Shown: positions 8,800 through 18,013 of the stretch, piece by piece
Layout of the letters: each line of letters starts with the position of its first letter
How positions within the stretch are numbered: position 1 is the stretch's first letter
Source of the DNA: CAYPEK01 sp964409645
Lineage (GTDB): Bacteria > UBP15 > UBA6099
Direction: 5' to 3'
Assembly (NCBI GenBank): GCA_964409645.1
Contig: CAYPEK010000022.1
Coordinates: 1 to 47,132, forward strand
DNA: 47,132 nt
The notes under the pieces: generated by a model
Seen by the model: the letters and a program-made list of their open reading frames with translations, nothing else
Database searches by the model: none
What the model was told of the DNA's origin: nothing
Made by a program: the position numbers and the translations under genes

Positions 8800-10134
8800 A
8801 TGCCATACATCCCACACACAGATGAAGAGCGGAAGGAGATGCTCGAGTCGATGGGGCTCAAGTCGGTTGACGAGCTGTTCGACTACATCCCTTCGTCGCT
8901 CGCTCCGAAGTCTTTCGATCTTCCGGCCGGCAAGTCCGAGTACGACGTGCTTCGCCACATCTACGGACTCGCCAACAAAAACGCGACCGACCTCGTCTGC
9001 TTCGTCGGCGGCGGCTTCTACGACCACTACTACCCGGCGGCGGTGGACTCCATCATTTCGCGCAGCGAGTTCTACACCGCATACACGCCGTACCAGCCGG
9101 AGATTTCGCAGGGTACGCTTCAGGCGATCTACGAATACCAGACGGCGATCTGCCGCCTCACGTCGATGGAGGTCTCGAACGCCTCCCTGTACGACGGTGG
9201 TACCGCGCTGTACGAGGCGTCCATGATGGCTGTTCGCATCACCGGCCGGCGCAAGATCATCGTCGGCCAAGGCGTCAGCCCGATCTACCGCGTGATGCTG
9301 AAAAGCTACACGCATAATCTCAACCTCGAATTTGAAGAGATTCCTCTAACCGATGGGATAACGGACAGGGAGAAATTCGAGGCGGCGGTGGACAAGAACA
9401 CGGCGGCGGTCATCGTGCAGAATCCGAACTTCTTCGGCTGCGTGGACGATTTCACCGACATCGCGGAGATCGCGCACGCGGCGGGCGCTGTTGTCGTCTG
9501 CTCGGCGTATCCGCTCTCGCTCGGGTTGCTCAAGCCGCCCGGCGAGATGAACGCCGACATCGTCACCGGCGAGGGGCAGAGCCTCGGGCTTCCGCTTTCG
9601 TTCGGCGGCCCGTATCTAGGGTTCATGGCGACCAAGATGGAGTTCGCGCGCAAGATGCCCGGCCGCATCGTGGGTGCTACGAACGACTCCGAAGGCCGCC
9701 GCGGGTTTGTGCTCACGCTCCAGACCCGCGAGCAGCATATACGTCGCGATAAAGCAACAAGCAACATCTGCTCGAACGAAGCGCTCTGCGCGCTCGCCGC
9801 GCTCTCGTATATGTGCCTCGTCGGCAAGCAGGGCCTGCGGGACGTCGCTCGCGTATGCGCGGAGAAAGCCGCCTACATGAAGGAGCGCCTCGCGCGCATC
9901 CCGGGCGTCAAAATTAAATATACCGCGCCAACATTCAACGAGTTCGCGATAGACCTGCCGAAGGACGCGGGGGCGGTCATCGGCGATCTCATCGAGAAGG
10001 GGTTTGCCGCCGGGTTCCCGCTCGGCCGCTATTACGATGGCATGGAAAAATCCATGCTCATCGCAGTCACTGAAAAGAGGACCAAAGAAGAAATCGGGCG
10101 CCTCGCGGAAGCCCTCGAGGAGGTGCTTGCATGA
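8800..10134 (+). CDS. gcvPA: Glycine dehydrogenase (decarboxylating) subunit 1
   Basis: 444 residues, the usual size of the GcvPA half of the two-subunit P-protein. With GcvPB it decarboxylates glycine and passes aminomethyl to lipoyl-GcvH. Recognisable family sequence includes MPYIPHTDEERKEML, FVGGGFYDHYYPAAVDSI, YTAYTPYQPEISQGTLQ, NASLYDGGTAL and GEGQSLGLPLSFGGPYLG. The Shine-Dalgarno is AAGGAAGG. Its stop overlaps the gcvPB start by 4 nt (ATGA), so translation is coupled. gcvT and gcvH are not in the window, and no glycine riboswitch is apparent in the 120 nt upstream. Confidence 0.95.
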   Translation: MPYIPHTDEERKEMLESMGLKSVDELFDYIPSSLAPKSFDLPAGKSEYDVLRHIYGLANKNATDLVCFVGGGFYDHYYPAAVDSIISRSEFYTAYTPYQPEISQGTLQAIYEYQTAICRLTSMEVSNASLYDGGTALYEASMMAVRITGRRKIIVGQGVSPIYRVMLKSYTHNLNLEFEEIPLTDGITDREKFEAAVDKNTAAVIVQNPNFFGCVDDFTDIAEIAHAAGAVVVCSAYPLSLGLLKPPGEMNADIVTGEGQSLGLPLSFGGPYLGFMATKMEFARKMPGRIVGATNDSEGRRGFVLTLQTREQHIRRDKATSNICSNEALCALAALSYMCLVGKQGLRDVARVCAEKAAYMKERLARIPGVKIKYTAPTFNEFAIDLPKDAGAVIGDLIEKGFAAGFPLGRYYDGMEKSMLIAVTEKRTKEEIGRLAEALEEVLA

Positions 10135-11579
10135 AACTGATATACGAAAAAAGCGTTAAAGATCGGCGCGGCGTCAGGATGCCGCAGAGTGACGTACCCT
10201 CGAAGATGGACATACCGCAGAATCTCCTGCGCGAGGATCTTGCCGGGCTGCCGGAGGTTTCCGAGCTCGATGTGATCCGCCATTTCACTGCGCTCTCCCG
10301 CAGGAATCATGGTGTTGATACGAACTTCTATCCGCTCGGCTCCTGCACGATGAAATACAATCCGAAGCTCGGCGAGCAGGTGAGCCGGTTCAGCGGTTTT
10401 GCCTCGCTGCATCCGCTCCTGCCGCAGCTCAGGATGGGCGGAATGCTCACTCAGGGCGCGCTGCAGGTGCTTTATGACACCGGCCGACTGCTGTCTGAAA
10501 TCGCCGGCATGGACGAGTTCACCATGCAGCCGATGGCGGGCGCGCATGGCGAACTCACGGGCATCATGCTCATTGCCGCCTACCACAAATCGCGCGGCGA
10601 GAAGCGCACGAAGGTGCTCGCGCCGGACTCCGCGCACGGCACGAATCCCGCCAGCGCAGCGATCGCCGGCTACTCTGTCGTGAGTGTGAAATCGGATGAG
10701 AACGGGCTTATGGACCCGGTCGAGCTCGAAAAGGCGCTCGACTCGGAAACCGCGGCGGTGATGATGACCGCGCCGAACACGCTCGGGCTCTTCAACACGA
10801 ACTGCGCCAAGATTGCCGAACTCGCGCACAAGGCGGGCGCGCTCATGTATTACGACGGCGCGAACCTGAACGCGATTCTCGGCAAATGCCGGCCGGGCGA
10901 TCTCGGCTTCGACGTCGTCCATATAAACCTGCACAAGACGTTCGCCACGCCGCATGGCGGCGGCGGCCCGGGCGCGGGTCCCGTCGGCGTAAAGGAAAAA
11001 CTTATTCCGTTCCTTCCGATCTCGCGCGTGGTTAGGCGCTCGGACGGCATGTTCGCGCTCGACTACGACCATCCGCAGTCGATCGGCTACATCGCGCCGT
11101 TCTACGGCAACTTCGGAGTGATACTGAAGGCGTACTCGTACATTCTCACCTGCGGACGCGAAGGCCTCATCCGCGTGAGCGAAAACGCGGTGCTGAATGC
11201 CAACTATCTGATGAACAAACTGAAAAAGCATTACGACCTTCCGCACGACCGCAAGTGCATGCATGAGTTCGTGCTGTCGGCGGAGAAGCAGCTCAAGAAC
11301 GGGGTGCGCGCTCTCGACATCGCGAAGGGAATCATCGATCGCGGATACCATCCAATGACGATTTACTTCCCGCTGATCGTACACGAATCGATGATGATCG
11401 AGCCGACCGAAACCGAATCGAAGGAGACGCTCGACGCGTTCGCGGAGGTTATGATCGAAATTGCCAAGGTTGCCGAAGAGCAACCAGAACTGCTTAAGAA
11501 CGCGCCGGTGACGACGCCGGTCTCCCGCCTCGACGAGGTCAAGGCCGTGAAGAACATGGACTTCACGTTCAAGGGATAA
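10131..11579 (+). CDS. gcvPB: Glycine dehydrogenase (decarboxylating) subunit 2
   Basis: 482 residues, full length for GcvPB, the subunit with the PLP lysine. That residue is near 269 in HINLHKTFATPHGGGGPGAGP, a hallmark motif. Other conserved stretches are NFYPLGSCTMKYNPKL, PMAGAHGELTGI and DSAHGTNPASA. It forms the heterotetrameric P-protein with GcvPA. The start overlaps the end of gcvPA by 4 nt. A gap of 49 nt with its own GGAGG leads to the next gene, which may or may not be in the same transcript. Confidence 0.95.
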   Translation: MKLIYEKSVKDRRGVRMPQSDVPSKMDIPQNLLREDLAGLPEVSELDVIRHFTALSRRNHGVDTNFYPLGSCTMKYNPKLGEQVSRFSGFASLHPLLPQLRMGGMLTQGALQVLYDTGRLLSEIAGMDEFTMQPMAGAHGELTGIMLIAAYHKSRGEKRTKVLAPDSAHGTNPASAAIAGYSVVSVKSDENGLMDPVELEKALDSETAAVMMTAPNTLGLFNTNCAKIAELAHKAGALMYYDGANLNAILGKCRPGDLGFDVVHINLHKTFATPHGGGGPGAGPVGVKEKLIPFLPISRVVRRSDGMFALDYDHPQSIGYIAPFYGNFGVILKAYSYILTCGREGLIRVSENAVLNANYLMNKLKKHYDLPHDRKCMHEFVLSAEKQLKNGVRALDIAKGIIDRGYHPMTIYFPLIVHESMMIEPTETESKETLDAFAEVMIEIAKVAEEQPELLKNAPVTTPVSRLDEVKAVKNMDFTFKG

Positions 11580-11628
11580 ACGACGCATGGGCCTCCGGAT
11601 GAGATAAACGACCGGGGCCGGAGGACTG

Positions 11629-14361
11629 ATGAGCGCCGAAAAGACGGAAAACCGCAACGACCTTGAAGTAAAAATATCGGCATCGACGCTACTGTGGCTG
11701 ATGCTGCTCACGTGCGCGCAGGCACTCGTTTTCATTCAGGCATACAGGGATATCCCGATATCACGCGATATTTTCGGCAGGATAATCCCGCTCGCATTTA
11801 CCATTATTCTCGGGCCGTTCGTCGCGGCTGCGGTTGTTAGAATCCTCAAGGCGCCTTCGGCGATTGTTGCCGGTTCGGTTTTGTCCGCCGTGGGATGTGC
11901 TCTCGCGATGGCGAAAACGCTCGGCGTGTTCGCGGCGGGTGAGTGCCTGATGTTCGCGGGCGCGTACATTTATTTCATCGCACTTGCGTGGACGTTCGCG
12001 AGCCGTCTTCCCGCGGGGCCGGGCGCAGCGGCGGCGACGGCAGGCGTAGCCGCCGCGGCAATATGCAGTTTTCTGATGCGCCGGGCCGGATTAGGTGTTG
12101 CGCCTTTCGGTTTTGTGACGGTTGCATTATCCATTTGGGCATTTGCAAATCTGCGCGCGATTCCCGCAAGAGAGCCCGTTCGCACGCCGGGTGCGGCCGC
12201 AGGTTCGTTTTCTCTTCTGCTCATCGGATTTCCCGTGTATTTCATAGTTTATGTATTCGGCAAGCCGGAGTATCTCGCTTCGAGGTGCATGTCGTCCTAC
12301 GGCGTTACGACGATTGCGATTGCGGCGGGACTTACGATGGCGTGTATAGTCGCGCTGCTCTGGGAGTCTGCGCCTGCCGGGGCAAGGAAGGCGCTCGGCG
12401 TTGCATTACTTTTAGGCAATATTGCCGCGGCGGTGTATTTCAAAGGCTTGTATTCGTTTCAGCAGGCGGCGTGGCAGCTCGGAGCGGTCGCGCTCTGCGC
12501 GGCAGTTGCCGCGCTTGATTTGTACAGGATAGTCGCATTCGCGGCGTCGCGCCGCTCTTCGTGGATTGTTGCCGCCGGGGCGCTCGCGGCGCTCGGCGCG
12601 GCGTTCGCAACTGTTTTTCTGGACTACGCGTACCTGCTCGAACACCATGCGCCTGACCTGAATTTCTTCATGTTTCTTCCGCTTGCCGCGTTCGCAGTGC
12701 TGACGATGACCGCCACGTTGCTGAAAGGCGACGAAAAGCCGTGGAAGTCCGTGTCGGCCGTGTGGCTGACCGGTCTCGTGCTTTTCGTTCCGGCGATAGC
12801 GCTCGCGATTGCGGTGGGCGGCAATCCGGAAAGTTCGAGGAGTAGGGTGGAGCCGCTCGTTTTCGCGAGTCTCTATACATGGTATGGAACGCCCGACGGC
12901 ACGCTCGGACACACTTACACCGGTATAGAATTCGCAAAGGAAGGCGCGCCGGACGACTTTGTTACCGAGTCTGCGAACATGCCCGCGGTAATGGCGGGTG
13001 GCGGCGGTCCGGGACTATACAGGATTGCCGGAAATTCGGATGGGAAAGCGATGGACAGCTTCAAAATCGGCTTCGACTTTCCGGAGGCGCTCACGCAGGC
13101 GCAGCCAACTTATGTATCGATCGCTTACGAGCTTACAAAGGCGCCGAAAGACCTGCTGCTTGAGATCACGGCGGGCGGAAAGACGTACTCGGCGCGGATG
13201 CCGAAACATACAAAAATGGCCGAGGTGCGCTTCGAGTTGCCGGAATGGTTCAGCGAAGGCCCGGCGAAAACAACCCCTCCGCAGGGCATGGCGCATCTTT
13301 CGATCACGCTCAAGGGCGGCAGTCCGGATCAATATGCGTTGCTGATCGACTATGTCCGCTTCTCGCGCTGGACTCATTACAACGAGGACTACCGTAAGTA
13401 TTACGACAAACAAAAAAAGGTGTGGTACAACGACCCGCCGAAGACGCTCGCGACAGCCCACCGAACGAGATATGACGGCAGGCCTTGGCCGGACATCGCC
13501 CCGTATTCGCCGGACGGATACTACGACTCGCTCGACAGGGATGTCATGACCTCGCAGCTCAAGCTGATGGCGAAGGCGGGAATCGACGTCGTGATGTTCA
13601 TGCATCCGCCTTACCCGGGAGTAATCCAGCAGGGGATGGACATCATCCGCGAGAATAAGCTGCCGCTGCGCGTCGCTTGGTATGCGCTCGACGAAGACGA
13701 AAATGTTCTGATAAGCAACATAAAGCCGATTGCCCGCGATCCGCTCTTCCTGAAAGTTGACGGCCGGCCGGTGGTCATCCTCGGTCCGACAGGCATGAGG
13801 GAGCTTCCGCCGTACAGATACGCCGAGCAGTACGCACGCATACACCGCGCGGGCATCTTCGTGATAGGCGACAACTACTCGCCGCCGAAAGAGGAGATGG
13901 TGAGCCTGATGGACGGCCACTACTACTACGACACGACGGGCATGTACCGCGCAAAGTGGGGCGGCACGGCGGTCGAGACAGCACAGCCGGACGGTACTTT
14001 CGTAACCGGATACGGGCACCTCTTCACGATGTTCGACGCGATATCGCGCCTCACGCACGCGCACCGCGGTGTTTTTCTCGCAACCGTTATCCCCGGATTC
14101 GACAACCTATCGGTTCACGGTTTTAACAACACGCCTCTCTACGACGGCCGGCCGGGCACGGTTGTCAAACGGCACAACGGAGCGACGTACGCCGAGACGT
14201 GGCGGACCGCGATCGCATCGCGCGCCGACTGGGTCTGCATCGTTTCATGGAACGAGCTTCACGAAGGATCAGAGATTGAGCCGACGGTCATCGACGGTGT
14301 CAAATATGTCGAACTCACCCGCAAGTGGTCCGACCTGTTCCACCAGTTAAAATCGCGCTGA
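11629..14361 (+). CDS. Polytopic membrane protein fused to a GH99-like glycosidase domain
   Basis: 910 residues; ATG preceded by GGAGG. The first roughly 395 residues are a run of about 10-12 hydrophobic helices, similar in texture to a transporter or flippase-like unit. The remainder is soluble: residues about 405-575 look like a beta-sandwich, then a (beta/alpha)8-type domain with YDGRPWPDIAPYSPDGYYDSLD and, near 865-882, VSWNELHEGSEIEPT, close to the WNEWHEGxxIEP signature of GH99 endo-mannosidase and WbsX-like proteins. The catalytic domain would probably face outward. Mature substrate is unknown; glycan synthesis or trimming at the membrane is inference. The fusion is unusual. Confidence 0.75.
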   Translation: MSAEKTENRNDLEVKISASTLLWLMLLTCAQALVFIQAYRDIPISRDIFGRIIPLAFTIILGPFVAAAVVRILKAPSAIVAGSVLSAVGCALAMAKTLGVFAAGECLMFAGAYIYFIALAWTFASRLPAGPGAAAATAGVAAAAICSFLMRRAGLGVAPFGFVTVALSIWAFANLRAIPAREPVRTPGAAAGSFSLLLIGFPVYFIVYVFGKPEYLASRCMSSYGVTTIAIAAGLTMACIVALLWESAPAGARKALGVALLLGNIAAAVYFKGLYSFQQAAWQLGAVALCAAVAALDLYRIVAFAASRRSSWIVAAGALAALGAAFATVFLDYAYLLEHHAPDLNFFMFLPLAAFAVLTMTATLLKGDEKPWKSVSAVWLTGLVLFVPAIALAIAVGGNPESSRSRVEPLVFASLYTWYGTPDGTLGHTYTGIEFAKEGAPDDFVTESANMPAVMAGGGGPGLYRIAGNSDGKAMDSFKIGFDFPEALTQAQPTYVSIAYELTKAPKDLLLEITAGGKTYSARMPKHTKMAEVRFELPEWFSEGPAKTTPPQGMAHLSITLKGGSPDQYALLIDYVRFSRWTHYNEDYRKYYDKQKKVWYNDPPKTLATAHRTRYDGRPWPDIAPYSPDGYYDSLDRDVMTSQLKLMAKAGIDVVMFMHPPYPGVIQQGMDIIRENKLPLRVAWYALDEDENVLISNIKPIARDPLFLKVDGRPVVILGPTGMRELPPYRYAEQYARIHRAGIFVIGDNYSPPKEEMVSLMDGHYYYDTTGMYRAKWGGTAVETAQPDGTFVTGYGHLFTMFDAISRLTHAHRGVFLATVIPGFDNLSVHGFNNTPLYDGRPGTVVKRHNGATYAETWRTAIASRADWVCIVSWNELHEGSEIEPTVIDGVKYVELTRKWSDLFHQLKSR

Positions 14362-14405
14362 TTCTTAGACTGCCGAATCAATTGTTTCTTTGAGAGAAAT
14401 GGCGC

Positions 14406-14840
14406 TTAGTGTGTCAGTCCGCGCATGTTCGAGGCGAGAACGCGGTAAACCCACATCATTATGAATACGAATCCGGTGAAAACGAGAACGGTGACGGCGG
14501 CGAGGGCGATCTGCACTTTCGGCGTCATCACCGATTTGATTGCATAGTTGAAAGTATGCTGCCGTCGCGTGCGCTTTTCCTTAAGAGCCAGAAATTCCTC
14601 TTCGAACATATCGAGCACCCGCCGTGCGTCCGCAGAAATTGGCGTGACCTTATTGTCAAGGACGCGGGCCACGGGAGCTGCCTGAGTTTGCTCGGCGGGC
14701 GCGTTTTTTTTTGGGGTGTTTGCGGCGGCGGCGTTTGCGCTTCTCGTCTCCGAAGACATGTTTCCCCCGCAGCCCGGGCAGAACTTGAACCGCTCTTCGA
14801 GCTTTTCTCCGCAGTTAGGGCAGAATTTGTATTGTCCCAT
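14406..14840 (-). CDS. Zinc-ribbon protein with C-terminal membrane helix
   Basis: 144 residues from ATG 14840, which has GAGG upstream; longer reading frames add a non-conserved leader. The N-terminus is a double-CxxC zinc ribbon (CPNCGEKLEERFKFCPGCGG). Next come an Ala-rich linker, a conserved-looking helix (ISADARRVLDMFEEEFLALKEK) and one transmembrane helix near 120-140 (VQIALAAVTVLVFTGFVFIMM). It converges on the GH99-like gene. Function unknown; such proteins are common and poorly characterised. Confidence 0.75.
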   Translation of the reverse strand: MGQYKFCPNCGEKLEERFKFCPGCGGNMSSETRSANAAAANTPKKNAPAEQTQAAPVARVLDNKVTPISADARRVLDMFEEEFLALKEKRTRRQHTFNYAIKSVMTPKVQIALAAVTVLVFTGFVFIMMWVYRVLASNMRGLTH

Positions 14841-14972
14841 CGGAGCCGCCTCTTGCTTTCTATTTCTGATTATACCCGTGCAAGCCTGAATGTAACAATC
14901 CGCACGTCGGCTTTTGTTGCCCGGCGGCGGCATGGCGGATACAATTAGTTATTCGCAGATAGGGAGATCGTT

Positions 14973-15998
14973 ATGCCTGAAAAAGGGATTAGTTCGAAGA
15001 AGGAACTGGAATCGCTCATCAGGAGCTACCGCGAATCGTGCGTGATCGGAGCCGGGGTGGAGATGGGCGTGTTTGACGCGCTTGCGGACGGCCCGCGCAG
15101 CGCGGAGTCGGTCGCCTGCCGTATCCGCGCGAACAGGCGCGGCTCGGACATCCTGCTCGACGCGCTCGCAGCACTCGGCCTGCTCGTCAAAAAGGGCGGC
15201 AAGTACTCGCTTTCAAAAGTTGCCGCTAAGCATCTTGTGACCGGCGCTCCGGAATCGATCTCTTCGATGGTGCGGCACGCGATGAACGTGCATCGCTCGT
15301 GGGTCGAGCTGTCGTACTCGGTGAAATGGGGGAAGCCCGTATCGAGGCCCGCCGGAGCGGAGGGCAGGCAGGATCCGCGTCGCCACCGCGACTTCATCCT
15401 CGCAATGCACGACTCATCGCGCGGGCACGCAGAGGACCTCGCAGCGTGGCTTGATCTGTCACGCGTGAAGCGAGTCCTCGACGTCGGCGGCGGCCCCGGT
15501 TCATTCCTGTTCGCGATGGTCAGGCGGAATCCGTCTATTCAAGGCGCTGTATTCGATCTGCCGGAGACGCTTGAAATCACGCGCGAGATGATAGCCGCCG
15601 AAAACATGAGCCGCGCGGTCGGCACGATCGAGGGCGATTTCAATCACGACAGTTTCGGCGCGGGCTACGACTTGATTCTGATGTCGAGCATCGTCCACAT
15701 AAATTCGTTCGCGGAAAATAAGAAGATGGTGAAGAAGGCGTTCAGGGCGCTGAATCCCGGCGGCTGCCTGATCGTGCGGGACCACATGCTCGAGGACTCG
15801 ATGACGGAACCGCTCGACGGCGCGTTGTTCTCGGTTAACATGCTCGTCAACACGGAGAGGGGACGGACGTTCTCGAAGAACGAGATCAAATCGTGGTATT
15901 CGGACGCCGGATTTGTCAAAATACAATATAAATACTTTTCGCCGCGCTCGGTCATCATGATAGGCGCGAAGCCGGAGAAGGCGGCGAAAAAGAAATAA
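14973..15998 (+). CDS. SAM-dependent O-methyltransferase (dimerisation plus catalytic domain)
   Basis: 341 residues. The first about 90 residues form a winged-helix dimerisation domain (GVFDALADGPRSAESVACRI..GLLVKKGGKYSLSKVA as separate parts). The Rossmann methyltransferase follows, with SAM motif I VLDVGGGPGSFLF near residue 170, then FDLPETLE and LNPGGCLIVRDHMLEDS. This is the layout of hydroxyindole/plant-type and carminomycin-type O-methyltransferases. It ends in a Lys-rich tail. No secondary-metabolite cluster surrounds it, so the acceptor cannot be predicted. Shine-Dalgarno AGGGAG. Confidence 0.85.
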   Translation: MPEKGISSKKELESLIRSYRESCVIGAGVEMGVFDALADGPRSAESVACRIRANRRGSDILLDALAALGLLVKKGGKYSLSKVAAKHLVTGAPESISSMVRHAMNVHRSWVELSYSVKWGKPVSRPAGAEGRQDPRRHRDFILAMHDSSRGHAEDLAAWLDLSRVKRVLDVGGGPGSFLFAMVRRNPSIQGAVFDLPETLEITREMIAAENMSRAVGTIEGDFNHDSFGAGYDLILMSSIVHINSFAENKKMVKKAFRALNPGGCLIVRDHMLEDSMTEPLDGALFSVNMLVNTERGRTFSKNEIKSWYSDAGFVKIQYKYFSPRSVIMIGAKPEKAAKKK

Positions 15999-16010
15999 AC
16001 GCTGTATGCA

Positions 16011-16029
16011 GGGGCGCGTTGCACGCGCC
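16011..16029. repeat. Short palindromic intergenic repeat
   Basis: GGCGCG (16013-16018), loop TTGCA, then CGCGCC (16024-16029). It resembles the palindrome at 28445-28464 (same GTTGCA centre and GC arms) and lies between the methyltransferase and LUD genes. Confidence 0.4.
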
Positions 16030-16057
16030 AAGAATAAATAGGCGCAAAGGAGTCGTT

Positions 16058-16717
16058 ATGAGAGGCCCGACGGAAAAGTTCAGGAAAACGATATATGAAA
16101 AACAGGCTGCGGGCGTGGTGGAGAACTTGCGTAAGCGCAACATGGACGCTGCTTACTTTCCGGAGTGCGGGCCGGCGGTCGAGCATATCTGCGGGCTGAT
16201 TCCGAAGGGATCGCTCGTGGGTTTCGGCGGCTCGGCTACGGTTGTGGACAGCGGCCTTGTGGATGCGATCCGAAAGCTCGACGTCCGACTTCTCGACAGG
16301 TACCGCGAGAACGTACCGGCGGAGGAAATGGCCGAGATGCGCATTCGGGGAATGTCCGCCGACGTGCTGATCGCGAGCTGCAACGCGATAACGAAAGACG
16401 GCAAACTGATCAGCGAAGACGGTCTCGGCAACCGCGTCGCGGGCATGATCTTCGGGCCGAAAAAAGTCATCCTGATGGTGGGGATGAATAAGCTCGTTCA
16501 GAGCGTCGAGGAAGGCATGGCGAGGATCAAAAGCGTCTGCGCGCCCATGAACAGCGTGAGGTTCGGCGCGGACACTCCATGCGCGCGCACCGGTTTCTGC
16601 GACGACGCTAACTGCCTGCCGCCGTCCCGGATATGCGGCCAGATCGCTATCATCGAGGGGAACCTTGTGGACGGACGGATAACGGTGGTGCTCGTCGGCG
16701 AGATTCTCGGATTTTGA
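16058..16717 (+). CDS. LUD-domain protein (LutC/DUF162-like)
   Basis: 219 residues from ATG 16058, preceded by AAAGGAG; a longer form from 16019 has no ribosome-binding site. The LUD fold is shown by IPKGSLVGFGGSATVVDSG, ADVLIASCNAITKDGKLI and GPKKVILMVGMNKLV. Some LUD proteins work in lactate oxidation with Fe-S partners, but stand-alone members like this are uncharacterised. A C-terminal cysteine cluster (CARTGFCDDANCLPPSRIC) could bind metal. No lutA or lutB is adjacent. It probably shares a transcript with pfkA, 37 nt downstream. Confidence 0.8.
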   Translation: MRGPTEKFRKTIYEKQAAGVVENLRKRNMDAAYFPECGPAVEHICGLIPKGSLVGFGGSATVVDSGLVDAIRKLDVRLLDRYRENVPAEEMAEMRIRGMSADVLIASCNAITKDGKLISEDGLGNRVAGMIFGPKKVILMVGMNKLVQSVEEGMARIKSVCAPMNSVRFGADTPCARTGFCDDANCLPPSRICGQIAIIEGNLVDGRITVVLVGEILGF

Positions 16718-16754
16718 CAAAAAGCAATGTGGATGCCCGCTCATTGGAGGAACA

Positions 16755-18010
16755 ATGTCCGATAAAAAAGTAAAGACGCTTGGCGTACTGACCGGCGGGG
16801 GCGACTGCCCGGGGCTGAACGCCGTCATCCGCGCGGTAGTGAAGACCGCGCTCTCGCAGCCGGGTTGCCGCGTGCTCGGCATCGAGGACGGCTTTGAAGG
16901 CCTGCTGCGCTCACCGGAGGCGGTGAAAGAGTTGACGTTCAGCTCCGTGCGCGGAATCCTTCCGCAGGGAGGCACGATTCTCGGCACGACTAACCGCGGC
17001 AACCCGTTCGCATTCANNNNNNNNNNNNNNNNNNNNNNNNNNNNNNNNNNNNNNNNNNNNNNNNNNNNNNNNNNNNNNNNNNNNNNNNNNNNNNNNNNNN
17101 NNNNNNNNNNNNNNNNCCGCAGGGAGGCACGATTCTCGGCACGACTAACCGCGGCAACCCGTTCGCATTCAGAGTCGTCGAGAACGGCGTCGAAACGGTG
17201 AAGGACATGTCCGGCGTCGTGATCGAAAATATCAAGAAGCTGGAGATCGACGCCCTCATCGTCATCGGCGGCGACGGTTCCCTCTCGATCGGGCTCGACT
17301 TCTTCAAGCTCGGCGTCCCGGTGGTCGGAATTCCGAAGACGATCGACAACGACCTCTCCGCGACCGATTACACGTTTGGTTATCAGACCGCGGTCGCGAC
17401 CGCGACCGACGCGCTCGACAAACTCCACACGACCGCCGAGAGCCACCACCGGGTGATGGTGCTCGAAGTTATGGGGCGGGACGCGGGCTGGATCGCGATG
17501 GCGGCCGGGATCGCCGGCGGCGCGGACATCATTCTGATCCCGGAGATTCCGTACGACATTGACGCGGTGTGCCGCAGGGTGAAGGAGCGCGACGCGCGCG
17601 GCAGCAAGTTCAGCATAATAGTCGTTTCGGAGGGTGCGAAGCCGAAGGACGGCGACGCGACATATCAGGACGAGAAAGTGAAGCGACTCGGCGGGATAGG
17701 GCAGAAGGTAGCCGACGAGTTCGCGGCGCGCACGGGACATGAGACACGCGTAACTGTGCTGGGGCACCTGCAACGCGGCGGTTCGCCGATCCCGTTCGAT
17801 CGCACGCTCGCAACGCGATTCGGCGCGGCGGCGGCGCGGCTGGCGCTTGACGGCAAGTACGGCCGTATGGTCTGCCTGCACGGCACGTCGATCGACTCCG
17901 TCACGCTTCAGGAGGCGGTGGGCCAACTCAAAACTGTTCCGCCGGACGGCGAACTTGTCCGAACCGCCCGCGCGATCGGCATCTCTCTCGGCGACCCCGA
18001 ACGGGATTAA
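16755..18010 (+). CDS. pfkA: 6-phosphofructokinase, predicted ATP-dependent type (split by assembly gap)
   Basis: The gene is interrupted by a 100-base N run, but the 55 nt before and after the run are identical. Removing the run and one copy leaves 1101 nt, an exact 367 codons (366 residues), a normal length. It phosphorylates fructose-6-phosphate. GVLTGGGDCPGLNAVIRAVV binds nucleotide or PPi. In the joined protein GGDGS (120-124) has Gly at the position (E. coli 104) that marks ATP use, while PKTIDND has Lys (143) at E. coli position 124, a combination known from ATP-dependent enzymes. MGRDAGWIA and LGHLQRGGSP are also present. Shine-Dalgarno TTGGAGG. Confidence 0.9.
17017..17116. other. 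Assembly gap (100 N) with duplicated 55-nt flanks
   Basis: Bases 16962-17016 and 17117-17171 are identical. This is the picture of two contigs that share a 55-nt end but were scaffolded with a standard gap instead of being merged. Probably no real sequence is missing. Confidence 0.9.
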
Positions 18011-18013
18011 TAC

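Noticed and set aside
15665..17926. 753-codon minus-strand open frame across the methyltransferase, LUD and pfkA genes
   Set aside because: It runs through the N run and antisense to three recognised genes; no start signal or known domain.
16755..18010. pfkA as a frameshifted pseudogene
   Set aside because: The break coincides with the N run and a 55-nt duplicate; collapsing restores a full enzyme.
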